Both the position numbers and the translations under genes were made by a program. Shown here piece by piece: positions 9,457-16,831 of a stretch of DNA of 33,088 nucleotides. The first letter of the stretch is position 1; each line of letters opens with the position of its first letter. The notes under the pieces were generated by a model. That model was not told the origin of the DNA and ran no database searches. It saw nothing but the letters and a program-made list of their open reading frames with translations. Source of the DNA: Thalassovita sp. (GTDB taxonomy: Bacteria > Bacteroidota > Bacteroidia > Cytophagales > Flammeovirgaceae); NCBI GenBank assembly GCA_002729595.1, contig PBYL01000431.1:1-33088 (forward strand), read 5' to 3'.

Positions 9457-9525
9457 CTGTGATATTTGTATATCACAGCCCCTTTTCTGTTATCTTTCAT
9501 AACGAGAAGGGGTTTATTTTTTTCT
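9457..9525 (+). terminator. Tandem hairpins, the second a rho-independent terminator
   Basis: Directly after the stop, arms CTGTGATAT (9457-9465) and ATATCACAG (9470-9478) form a 9-bp stem with a 4-nt loop. The next base begins a second stem, CCCCTTTTCT (9479-9488) with AGAAGGGG (9505-9512), followed by TTTATTTTTTTCTT. The second is a standard intrinsic terminator. The first may be part of it or an operator for the following antirepressor gene. Confidence 0.75.
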
Positions 9526-9591
9526 TCAAATCAGTTTAAAGTCTTAACTTTATATTTGTCTTTCAATCTTCATTTTTTGAAATATACGGGT

Positions 9592-10254
9592 ATGGAATTA
9601 ATTAAAATTTACGACGGGAGAACAGTATCAGCCAAAGAACTGCACCAGTTTCTAGGACCAAAAAGTAAATTTGCAGACTGGTTTAGAAACAGAATTAAGC
9701 GATACGAATTCTTAGAAAATGAAGATTATGTAAGGGTATCTAAAATTTTAGACACCCCTGGAGGAAAGCAAGAAACCATTGACTATGCACTTACCTTAAA
9801 CATGGCCAAGGAGCTCTCTATGGTGGAAAACAACGCCAAAGGAAGAGAAGCCAGAAGGTATTTTATTAAGGCAGAAGAAGCTTTAATTGAGCTTTACAAG
9901 AACAAAAGATTTGAGGCATTTTCGAAATTACAAGACTCGTTGGAGCGATTAAAAGAACGTGTTTTAGAAAATGGCTTTTCTGATGCTGACTATTTGCAAA
10001 TTGATACCGAAGGTAGAAAAGTGTTATTCAATGGCAAATTGGTGGAAGATGCCAACTTGAATTTATTACTCCTTAAAGGCCGAGATTTTGCAGTCGAACT
10101 TACTCGTACCAACATCAAAGAAGGTGATTCGCTAGAAAGCATGGAAAGTACAGCGAAAATACATCATGGTGAGGTGAGAGAAGTACTAGGAAAATCAGGA
10201 ATTAAACCAGAAGAAATTCCAGAAGAACACGATATTAAAAGGCTTGATGAATAA
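9592..10254 (+). CDS. AntA/AntB-type antirepressor with DinD-like C-terminus
   Basis: I prefer ATG 9592 (220 residues) over the upstream in-frame ATG 9466. Translation from 9466 would run through the terminator, and the conserved domain begins right at MELIKIYDGRTVSAKELHQF. Residues ~1-100 match the AntA/AntB antirepressor domain (PF08346): SAKELHQFLG, FADWFRNRI, YALTLNMAKELSMVE, KGREARRYFIKAE. Residues ~135-220 look like the end of E. coli DinD: FNGKLVEDANLNLLLLKG..., then HHGEVREVLGKSGIKPEEIPEEHDIKRLDE. Known AntA/AntB proteins are phage or element regulators that inactivate repressors. Here it lies next to the partition operon, convergent with it, so it may be a regulator acquired by the replicon. 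The DinD resemblance is by eye. Confidence 0.75.
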   Translation: MELIKIYDGRTVSAKELHQFLGPKSKFADWFRNRIKRYEFLENEDYVRVSKILDTPGGKQETIDYALTLNMAKELSMVENNAKGREARRYFIKAEEALIELYKNKRFEAFSKLQDSLERLKERVLENGFSDADYLQIDTEGRKVLFNGKLVEDANLNLLLLKGRDFAVELTRTNIKEGDSLESMESTAKIHHGEVREVLGKSGIKPEEIPEEHDIKRLDE

Positions 10255-10384
10255 GAAAATCTTCAAAAGATTCATACAGCTCAATAGACAAGTCGTAAAA
10301 CTTGAAAAATGCAGCAAATTATTACATCTAAGCCTCAATTTGAGATAAAACGAGGAAGTATTCAATATACAGGAAAAAGAGCTT

Positions 10385-10410
10385 AAAAAGCCTAATTATT
10401 AAAATTAGGC
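10385..10410 (-). terminator. Terminator of the par operon, overlapping its stop codon
   Basis: GCCTAAT (10390-10396) pairs with ATTAGGC (10404-10410). On the minus strand the stem is followed by TTTTT. The stop codon of the RHH gene (10405-10407) lies inside the right arm. It also separates the convergent antirepressor gene. Confidence 0.7.
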
Positions 10411-10794
10411 AAAATAATCTTCTAATATTCTATTTAGCACTTTGGTTGCTGAATATTTCTTTCCGGTTTTAGATTCAATCTTTTTAGAAATTTCTTCTGC
10501 TTTCTTCCACAAAGAAGTACGAACCTGCACTGTTTTAAAAGGGTCTTTCTCCTCCTCCTCTATCACAAAAAGCTCATCAACTTTAGAAACCTTCTTTTTG
10601 GCGGTTGCAGCTTTCTTCACTACTGGAGTTGCTTCACTTTTCTCTTCATTTTTTGCCTTTTTAGCTTCTGTCTTTACCTCAGCACTTTCAGTATTTTCCT
10701 CTTCTGTAGCAGCAGGCTTTTGCTCATATTTTTTCAATTCGGAGTTTACATTGAAAAAATCGAAGTTCTCTTCTGAGAGTTGTTTCTTTTTCAT
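10405..10794 (-). CDS. Ribbon-helix-helix partition partner (ParB-like)
   Basis: 129 residues. Residues ~1-30 contain a conserved-looking short N-terminal segment (ENFDFFNVNSELKKYE). Residues ~30-80 are a low-complexity Glu/Lys/Ala linker. The last ~45 residues fit a ribbon-helix-helix fold: strand FKTVQVRT, helix SLWKKAEEISKKIESKTG, turn KKYS, helix ATKVLNRILEDYF. Its ATG overlaps the parA stop by 4 bp (ATGA), so it is translationally coupled. Small RHH proteins downstream of parA (such as ParG and omega) bind the centromere, repress the operon and stimulate the ParA ATPase. By position this is the likely centromere-binding protein; the unusually long charged linker is noted separately. Confidence 0.75.
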   Translation of the reverse strand: MKKKQLSEENFDFFNVNSELKKYEQKPAATEEENTESAEVKTEAKKAKNEEKSEATPVVKKAATAKKKVSKVDELFVIEEEEKDPFKTVQVRTSLWKKAEEISKKIESKTGKKYSATKVLNRILEDYFA

Positions 10795-11552
10795 AGTCTT
10801 TCCAGTATTTCGTTGGTTAAACTTGTTGCGTTATCGATGGCTTTACTTTGCGGATTGTAATCTTCTAAAAATTCTCCTCTGGCACAAGCATTTGTAAGAT
10901 CAATATTTTGCAACAAATAATTATCAAGCACCAGCCCATTGTAATTTCTTTCTACCATTTGCATACACATTTTTCCGTGTCCACTGCGCAAAGAAATGTT
11001 GGTTCTGTTAAGAATAATTCCCGTAATATCTGCTACTGGTAACTCATTTTCTTTAAGCTCATTTATCTTAGAAGAGATCGTTGCCAAACCTCTTAAGCTT
11101 GCTTCTTCTAACAAAGACACCAAGAAAATATGAGTAGATGCCAGTATAGCATTTGCAGTTCCAAGTGCAATTGAAGGAGCTACATCAAGAATTACAATTT
11201 CGTAATCTGTCTTTTTAAGCTTGCGTTTTAAAAGCAATTCTCTGTTAGACATGCCGGCTAAAATCAACTCTGCCGTATTCCCTCTAATCGAATTAGGAAT
11301 CACATCTAAGTATTCATTTACTGGATGAACTACATCTTCTATTTCCAAATCTTGAATAACCAAATCGGCAAATTCTTTACCTTGGTTATTCTTGATACCC
11401 AACCACGATGGGCTGTTAGACTGACTATCAACAGAAATCAATAATGTTTTTACATTTCTTCTTGATAAAAACTGGGCTACAAGTGCAGAGATCGTGCTCT
11501 TACCGACTCCCCCTTTTTGATTCGCAAATGTTATAACTTTCTGAGATGACAT
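10791..11552 (-). CDS. parA: ParA-family partition ATPase
   Basis: 253 residues. The deviant Walker A motif KGGVGKST is at residues 13-20, with the signature lysine at 13. A Walker A' / switch I-like D42 SQSNSPSWLG follows, and Walker B VILDVAPS is near residue 124. The protein lacks an N-terminal helix-turn-helix, so it is a small (type Ib-like) ParA that would depend on its RHH partner for DNA binding and repression. It is the first gene of the parA-RHH operon and is divergent from the replication initiator across the origin. Its role is ATP-dependent segregation of the replicon on the nucleoid. Confidence 0.92.
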   Translation of the reverse strand: MSSQKVITFANQKGGVGKSTISALVAQFLSRRNVKTLLISVDSQSNSPSWLGIKNNQGKEFADLVIQDLEIEDVVHPVNEYLDVIPNSIRGNTAELILAGMSNRELLLKRKLKKTDYEIVILDVAPSIALGTANAILASTHIFLVSLLEEASLRGLATISSKINELKENELPVADITGIILNRTNISLRSGHGKMCMQMVERNYNGLVLDNYLLQNIDLTNACARGEFLEDYNPQSKAIDNATSLTNEILERL

Positions 11553-11594
11553 ATATAAATATACTAAAAGTCTATTACTTAATTATATATTTTT

Positions 11595-11631
11595 AACTTA
11601 TAGTACAAATATAAGTTTTTATCATGTGATA
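11595..11631 (-). promoter_or_regulatory. parA promoter with overlapping inverted repeats (operator)
   Basis: CAAATATA at 11606-11613 reads TATATTTG on the minus strand, a full match to the Bacteroidota -7 box TANNTTTG, 54 bp from the parA ATG. The box is inside an 8-bp inverted repeat, AACTTATA (11595-11602) and TATAAGTT (11610-11617). Immediately upstream lies TATCATGTGATA (11620-11631), with arms TATCA/TGATA, between the -7 box and where a -33 box would be. This placement suggests autoregulation. No good TTG -33 element is visible. Confidence 0.5.
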
Positions 11632-11713
11632 ATAAAACATTTTAATAGCCTATTTTTTTATTTTATACTATATCATGCGATATAAGATTGTTTTATATCA
11701 TATATTTTTATCA
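11620..11713. repeat. Cluster of TATCA half-sites, candidate parS
   Basis: TATCA occurs at 11620, 11671, 11696 and 11709. Two copies are paired in opposition: TATCATGTGATA (11620-11631) and ATATCATGCGATAT (11670-11683). They stand directly upstream of parA in very AT-rich DNA. RHH partition proteins usually bind such short repeated half-sites next to their operon, so this is the best centromere candidate. The assignment is inferred. Confidence 0.4.
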
Positions 11714-11857
11714 CATTTTAATATCTTAAATCAAAATAGTAAAACAGCAAGATAAAATATACAATTATAAGGAAGTGATATTTTAGAATTATAGACTTAA
11801 GAAATAATTTAATCAAACATAATATTGAGATATAAAGAAACAATCATAGAAGTTAAA

Positions 11858-12833
11858 ATAACATAAATGGGGTTTACAGAATTCTAATAGATCAATAGTT
11901 ATCTTTAAAACTAATTATTCATTTCAAATAAAAACTACGTACGTGTTTTATTATAACTATCTAACTAATATTTAACCCTTCATAATTACTTGATTATCAA
12001 TCTATTGAGACACTTATAGATAACATATTCAGGGTGTGTATAACGTAAATGGGGAATCAATAAATAACTACTTGTTAATCAGATAGATAACTATAAATAT
12101 ATGCTACTAAGATAACATTTTTAGGGATTAAAAGATAACAACATTAGGGAGAGGGTAACGTTTCTGGGGGATAGTTTATAAGTTTCTGATATTCAGGTAT
12201 TTGTGATTTAATTTTCAGCTTTGAATAACATAAATAGGGTTTTAATGATAACGCATTTGGGGATTGCTAATAAATAACCCCAATAATGTTATAGTAAAAT
12301 AAGGTAACACTTTTGGGGCTAAAAGTAAGCTTAAAGATTAAAATCTTCATTTAGAATGATATAAGTACGATTTATCATCTGAGAATAACATAAATGGGGT
12401 TATAAGATAACGTTTTTGGGGCTAAAAGATGAAATCTAAGTCCTTTGACTAAATCTTTAATGGTAACTGTTTTGGGGTCGTGTTACCTTTTGAGTTATTG
12501 TAAATATGTAAGACCATATAACAAAGTATAAGATAACTTAATTGGGGTCTTTTGCAAGATTCTTTAAAATTTAGATGACAGAAAATAAGATTTTAAGAAA
12601 AAGTTTTCAATTAAAATAACATAAATGGGGCTGTACTATAACACAATTGGGGTCAATTAAGAATTGTATACATTGTTCAATATTTAAAGTAACATTAATG
12701 GGGTTTGTGAAGCTTTAAACTCATCTTCGGATTATAGAATAAATAGTTTATAACTATTTGATATGGAGTATTTTAAGTCTAATTTGTTACTTAAACATTC
12801 ACCTAATATAAATTAAAGATAACGGTATTGGGG
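11858..12833 (+). repeat. 18 iterons, 15 bp, consensus RTAACNNNNNTGGGG
   Basis: Starts (each 15 bp): 11858, 12020, 12040, 12112, 12135, 12155, 12225, 12248, 12278 (minus strand), 12304, 12385, 12407, 12463, 12533, 12616, 12638, 12689, 12819. The best copies (11858, 12385, 12616) read ATAACATAAATGGGG. RTAAC and GGG are nearly invariant while the middle bases vary. Copies at 12020, 12112, 12135 and 12225 have AGGG in place of TGGG or GGGG. Seventeen point toward rep and one is inverted. Five pairs are 20-23 bp apart, about two helical turns, which fits same-face binding of the initiator. The wide, irregular total span is unusual. Confidence 0.9.
12035..12043 (-). promoter_or_regulatory. DnaA-box match
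   Basis: TGTGTATAA on the plus strand reads TTATACACA on the minus strand, a full match to TTATNCACA. It lies between two iterons 20 bp apart. Only one full match was found by eye in the origin. Confidence 0.5.
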
Positions 12834-12859
12834 TGTAACTAAATTTTTTTACTTTTTAC

Positions 12860-12891
12860 TTGATAACATCAGAAAATTGATGTTATCTTTA
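12860..12891 (+). promoter_or_regulatory. rep promoter with iteron-like inverted-repeat operator
   Basis: GATAACATCA (12862-12871) and TGATGTTATC (12878-12887) form a perfect 10-bp inverted repeat with a 6-bp spacer. Its arms contain ATAACAT, the first half of the iteron. TTG at 12860-12862 and TATCTTTA at 12884-12891 (one mismatch to TANNTTTG) are spaced as a Bacteroidota promoter, 26 bp before the rep ATG, so the operator sits between the promoter boxes. In other Rep_3 systems, initiator dimers bind such an operator while monomers bind iterons. Confidence 0.6.
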
Positions 12892-12917
12892 GGGCAAACA
12901 CATGGTTTGCTCATCTT

Positions 12918-14261
12918 ATGGAAGACAGAAAAAATAACACCTTAGTAACCAAAGGGAATGACCTCATCAATGCGCGCTATAAGTTATCTCCAACAGAGAA
13001 TAAATTATACTTATTAGCCATTGCACAGATAGAACCCAATGATAAAGATTTCCAAAGATATGTAGTGCCAGTGAAGAAATTTATTAAGATGACAGGCACT
13101 AGCTCTAAAAATGTGTATGAGCAAATAAGAGAGGTATCTGAATCATTGGTTGCCAGAAGGTTGGAAATTCCAAGAGAGGGTGGAGGTTTTCTGCATATCG
13201 GTTTTGTAAGTAGTGCGGAGTACAAACCAAAGAAGGGATGTGTTGAAATTCTGATTGACCCCAAGCTCAAACCATATTTGCTAGACTTAAAGCAAAGGTT
13301 CACCATTTACGATATTAGAAGTGTACTGGGAATGCGTAGCCAGTTTTCAATTAGAATATATGAGTTGCTAAAATCATTTGAGCTAATTGGAGAAAGAGTA
13401 TTTGAGTTGATGGATTTGCGAGACATGTTGGGCATAGAACCCGAGAAGTACAAGAAGTATGGCATGTTTAAGAAGCGTGTGCTCGACCCAGCAAAAGATG
13501 AATTGAAGTGGAATTTTGATAATCCAGATAAAAAGTGTGATTTATGGTTTAAATACGAAGAACTCAAAACCGGAAGAAAAGTAACTTCAATCAAATTTTA
13601 TATCTACAACAAAGACAGAAGTAAACAAGAACTGTTAAACGACCCCAATTTCGAGTTAAAGGAAGAAATGAAGGAAATGGGTTTAACAGAGAAGCAGGTA
13701 ATTAAATACATAGATAAAGAGCAAAAAGATGTGGAATTGATAAAGGCGCACATCAACGATACCAAAGAAGGTTATAAGGCTGGAAAGATAAAAAATCAAG
13801 CGGCTTACTTAATTACCCTTTTAGAAAGAAATGCCCAACCAAAATCTGTATTTCAAAAAGAACCTGATTTAGAAAAAACGCAACAAACAGAACTGAATAG
13901 AAAAAAATCAGACGCTTACCAAAAGGAGGCTGCTATAATTATTCAGTTAAAAGAACAGTTTGAAGATTTCCGATCTGTATTGGCTCAAACAAAAATTAAT
14001 GATTTAAGCGAAGATGAATGGAAAGCTTTTGAAGAGTATGCAGAGAAAAATAAACTGTTTACCTCAAAATTCATCAAAAACGGAAAGATCAACCGTGACA
14101 AGGCGAAGACCAGTATGTTGATGACCGCTTTTATTGGATTAAAACTGCCAGATTATAACCTTCAATTTAAAGAGTGGTGTTTTTCCAAATATGGTTATCA
14201 ACTCGAAGAAATTGAAGGCAAGATGAGGATATTGGGAAAACAGAAAACCATGTTTGGTTAA
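12918..14261 (+). CDS. Replication initiator, Rep_3 family
   Basis: 447 residues. Residues ~8-240 match the Rep_3 initiator domain (PF01051), two winged helices. They begin LVTKGNDLINARYKLSPTEN and continue with VYEQIREVSESLVARRLEI, FTIYDIRSVLGMRSQFSIRIYELLKSF, LRDMLGIEPEKYKKYGMFKKRVLDPAKDEL and VTSIKFYIY. The protein is longer than typical Rep_3 members. After residue ~245 there is a segment GLTEKQVIKYID...GKIKNQAAYLITLLERN, seen in several plasmid initiators, and then a further ~130-residue charged tail. It should bind the upstream iterons to open the origin and repress its own promoter through the inverted repeat. It diverges from the par operon. Confidence 0.9.
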   Translation: MEDRKNNTLVTKGNDLINARYKLSPTENKLYLLAIAQIEPNDKDFQRYVVPVKKFIKMTGTSSKNVYEQIREVSESLVARRLEIPREGGGFLHIGFVSSAEYKPKKGCVEILIDPKLKPYLLDLKQRFTIYDIRSVLGMRSQFSIRIYELLKSFELIGERVFELMDLRDMLGIEPEKYKKYGMFKKRVLDPAKDELKWNFDNPDKKCDLWFKYEELKTGRKVTSIKFYIYNKDRSKQELLNDPNFELKEEMKEMGLTEKQVIKYIDKEQKDVELIKAHINDTKEGYKAGKIKNQAAYLITLLERNAQPKSVFQKEPDLEKTQQTELNRKKSDAYQKEAAIIIQLKEQFEDFRSVLAQTKINDLSEDEWKAFEEYAEKNKLFTSKFIKNGKINRDKAKTSMLMTAFIGLKLPDYNLQFKEWCFSKYGYQLEEIEGKMRILGKQKTMFG

Positions 14262-14461
14262 AATATAATTTTGGGGAATCTCTAGCTAAGTATTTTTTAA
14301 TAGAGTTGGGAAACAGAAAATCATTATTCTGTAAATTTGATTATTAGTTGATTTATATTTGACTAATTAATATGTTTTGCAATAACTTATTTTGAAACAT
14401 TCATTGAGGGGATACGTTGCAAAACTGTTACAAATACTTTTTGACCTAGGCAGCTCTTTTC

Positions 14462-16831
14462 ATGAACGACCGCGATAAAAAAATAAATCTGCTTACTATA
14501 AGGTTGGATGTGCTCGAACGGAAACACGAAGCATTTTCAAAAGAAATAAAGACAATTAGAGAGCAGCTTCTTAAACTACAAAGTGCTGATTATCAGTCTT
14601 CGGAGACTGAACAACAATCTGTTTTTGATGAAAAAGCAGAAGTCCAGCAGGAGGATTTAATAAAAGAAAGCATAGTTACAGAAGAATATGCTATTCCTGA
14701 AGCGAAACCTCAACAAGCAAGAAAGGCTCCTCGCAAACCAAGAGAGTTACCAAAGCTACCTGTAAATCTTGAAAAATTTATTGGCGAAAACCTGATAAGC
14801 AAAATAGGTATTCTCATTACCGTAATTGGTGTGGGAGTGGGGGTAAAATATGCTATTGATAATGAGTTGCTTAGTCCTTTAACCAGAATTATAATGGGTT
14901 ATGCACTTGGTGCTGGACTATTGGGTTTTGCGATCAAGCTAAAGAAAAACTATTCAAACTTTAGTGCAGTATTGCTCAGTGGCTCAATGGCGATCATGTA
15001 TTTTATCACCTTTGCTGCTTATAGTTTTTATGAGTTAATACCACAGGAGATGACTTTCGCATTGATGGTGGTATTTACGGCATTTACTGTGTTGGCTGCG
15101 ATTAACTACAATAAGCAAGTTATTGCTGTTTTTGGCTTAGTGGGTGCTTATGCTGTTCCATTTTTGTTGAGCGATGGTTCAGGAAAAGTGGTGGTATTGT
15201 TCATTTACATGGCGATTATTAATATTGGTATTCTCATTATCGCCTTTAAAAAGTACTGGAAAGCCCTTTACTATGCAGCTTTTATATTTACATGGTTAAT
15301 TGTAAGCTCTTGGTATGTTATCGACTATAATAGCACAGAGCATTTTGGCATTGCGCTTACATTTTTACCTATTTACTTTATTACCTTTTACGCCATATTT
15401 CTTGCTTACAAACTTATGCAAAAAGAGAAGTTTGAAAAGCGAGATGTCGTATTGGTATTATTAAACTCTTTTGTGTTTTTCGGTTTAAGCTTTGCCATAC
15501 TCGATCAACATGAAATCGGAAAAGAGCTTTTAGGCTTATTTACACTGTTTAATGCCGTATTGCATTTTGCAGTGAGTTTAATCATCTACAAAAAATCTGA
15601 AGTTGATAGAAACCTGCTTTATCTAGCACTGGGAATGGTAATGATATTTATTACCATGGCAATTCCGGTTCAGTTAGATGGTAATTGGGTTACTTTGCTT
15701 TGGGCAGGAGAAGCCGCATTACTTTTCTGGATTGGCAGAACGAAGCAAGTCACTTTTATCGAGAAGATTTCCTATACACTATTCTTTTTGGCGTTTTTTA
15801 GCCTGCTAGAAGATTGGGGAGATATTTACGATAGTTACACTTATGCTTACGATCAACCAAAAACTCCTGTATTCAACATAGCTTTCTTGAGTTCAATTTT
15901 AGTTTCAGGATTCTTTGGTTTAATCAACTATCTCAATCAGAATAAAAACTACCCTGCGAAACTGGCAGAGCAGAAAAAGCTTTATAAGTTCATTCAATAT
16001 TGCTTGCCATTAGTTTTCTTGTTTGTGCTCTACAGTACTTTTAGGTTAGAGATAAAAATGTATTGGGAGCAGCTTTACTATGCTTCAGAAATTCAGCTAA
16101 ATACCGAAACAGACTCCTATTCTGATTTTATTATGAATCACGACTTGAGGTTGTTCAAGTCTATTTGGGTAATTAATTATTCTCTGTTGTTTTTAAGCAT
16201 TCTTTCAGTAATCAATATTAAGAAACTGAAAAACAAGAAATTAAGCTTACTCAATATCGGATTAAACATACTGGCAATAGGTGTCTTTTTAACTGAAGGT
16301 TTATATGATATTAGTGATTTAAGAGCGAGCTATTTGCTACAAGAAAATGCCGAATACTATAATAGAGGGGCGTTTCATCTCGGAATACGCTATGTGTCAA
16401 TCGCCTTTTTTGCGGTTTTAATGTACACGTGTTTTATGTATGTAAAACAGGAGTTTACAGAGAAAAAATACAGGGTTATTTTCGATTTGCTGTTTCATGT
16501 CTCTCTCTTGTGGATTTTAAGTAGCGAGTTAATCGGTTGGATGGATATAGCTGGTTCAGGCCAAACTTATAAATTCGGATTAAGTATTTTGTGGGGTGTG
16601 TATTCACTACTCTTAATCGTATTGGGTATTTCGCAAAAGAAGAAACACATCCGTATTGGCGCTATAGGCTTATTGGCTATTACCTTGCTCAAACTGTTTT
16701 TCTACGATATTTCGCATCTCGATACTATCGCAAAAACAATTGTTTTTGTATCGCTGGGTATATTACTGTTAATCATCTCATTTATTTACAACAAATACAA
16801 GCATGTTATTTCAGATGAAGTGGAAAGTTAA
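14462..16831 (+). CDS. DUF2339 multi-pass membrane protein
   Basis: 789 residues. The N-terminus (1-45) is a heptad-like coiled coil (LLTIRLDVLERKHEAFSKEI), followed by a Gln/Glu/Lys linker. The conserved DUF2339 (PF10101) entry, LEKFIGENLISKIGILITVIGVGVGVKYAID, begins near residue 102. About twenty or more hydrophobic segments fill the rest of the chain, ending in a short charged tail (ISDEVES). The family is a large inner-membrane protein of unknown function. It overlaps the following DUF3999 gene by 29 bp, a pairing seen in other bacteria. It is the first gene after rep, separated by 200 bp without a visible terminator. Confidence 0.88.
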   Translation: MNDRDKKINLLTIRLDVLERKHEAFSKEIKTIREQLLKLQSADYQSSETEQQSVFDEKAEVQQEDLIKESIVTEEYAIPEAKPQQARKAPRKPRELPKLPVNLEKFIGENLISKIGILITVIGVGVGVKYAIDNELLSPLTRIIMGYALGAGLLGFAIKLKKNYSNFSAVLLSGSMAIMYFITFAAYSFYELIPQEMTFALMVVFTAFTVLAAINYNKQVIAVFGLVGAYAVPFLLSDGSGKVVVLFIYMAIINIGILIIAFKKYWKALYYAAFIFTWLIVSSWYVIDYNSTEHFGIALTFLPIYFITFYAIFLAYKLMQKEKFEKRDVVLVLLNSFVFFGLSFAILDQHEIGKELLGLFTLFNAVLHFAVSLIIYKKSEVDRNLLYLALGMVMIFITMAIPVQLDGNWVTLLWAGEAALLFWIGRTKQVTFIEKISYTLFFLAFFSLLEDWGDIYDSYTYAYDQPKTPVFNIAFLSSILVSGFFGLINYLNQNKNYPAKLAEQKKLYKFIQYCLPLVFLFVLYSTFRLEIKMYWEQLYYASEIQLNTETDSYSDFIMNHDLRLFKSIWVINYSLLFLSILSVINIKKLKNKKLSLLNIGLNILAIGVFLTEGLYDISDLRASYLLQENAEYYNRGAFHLGIRYVSIAFFAVLMYTCFMYVKQEFTEKKYRVIFDLLFHVSLLWILSSELIGWMDIAGSGQTYKFGLSILWGVYSLLLIVLGISQKKKHIRIGAIGLLAITLLKLFFYDISHLDTIAKTIVFVSLGILLLIISFIYNKYKHVISDEVES

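Larger units (their letters stand above)
11553..12917. other. Replication origin region (iteron-type), non-coding
   Basis: 1365 bp with no convincing gene between divergent parA and rep. From parA to rep it holds the par promoter and TATCA repeats, an AT-rich stretch (~11570-11850) that could be the unwinding element, 18 iterons (11858-12833), one DnaA-box match (12035-12043), and the rep promoter/operator (12860-12891). The organisation is that of iteron-controlled origins of Rep_3 replicons. An ACGTACGT palindrome sits at 11937-11944. Confidence 0.85.

Noticed and set aside
9466..9591. Upstream start for the antirepressor
   Set aside because: It would put the terminator hairpin inside the coding region and adds residues with no family match.
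9592..10254. Prophage
   Set aside because: The only phage-like gene is the AntA/AntB protein; no integrase, capsid, tail or lysis genes are seen.
11858..12833. CRISPR array
   Set aside because: The repeats are 15 bp with variable centres and irregular gaps, one is inverted, and no cas genes are near. Iterons next to a rep gene explain them.
12902..12937. Tiny ORF overlapping the rep start (ATG 12902, 11 codons)
   Set aside because: It is too short, shows no conserved pattern and is most likely chance.
14262..14276. Iteron-like AATATAATTTTGGGG after the rep stop
   Set aside because: It lacks the TAAC core and stands alone, so I treat it as a chance GGGG match.
16591..16818. Plus-strand ORF of 75 codons inside the DUF2339 gene
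   Set aside because: It is an out-of-frame shadow of the membrane protein's coding sequence.
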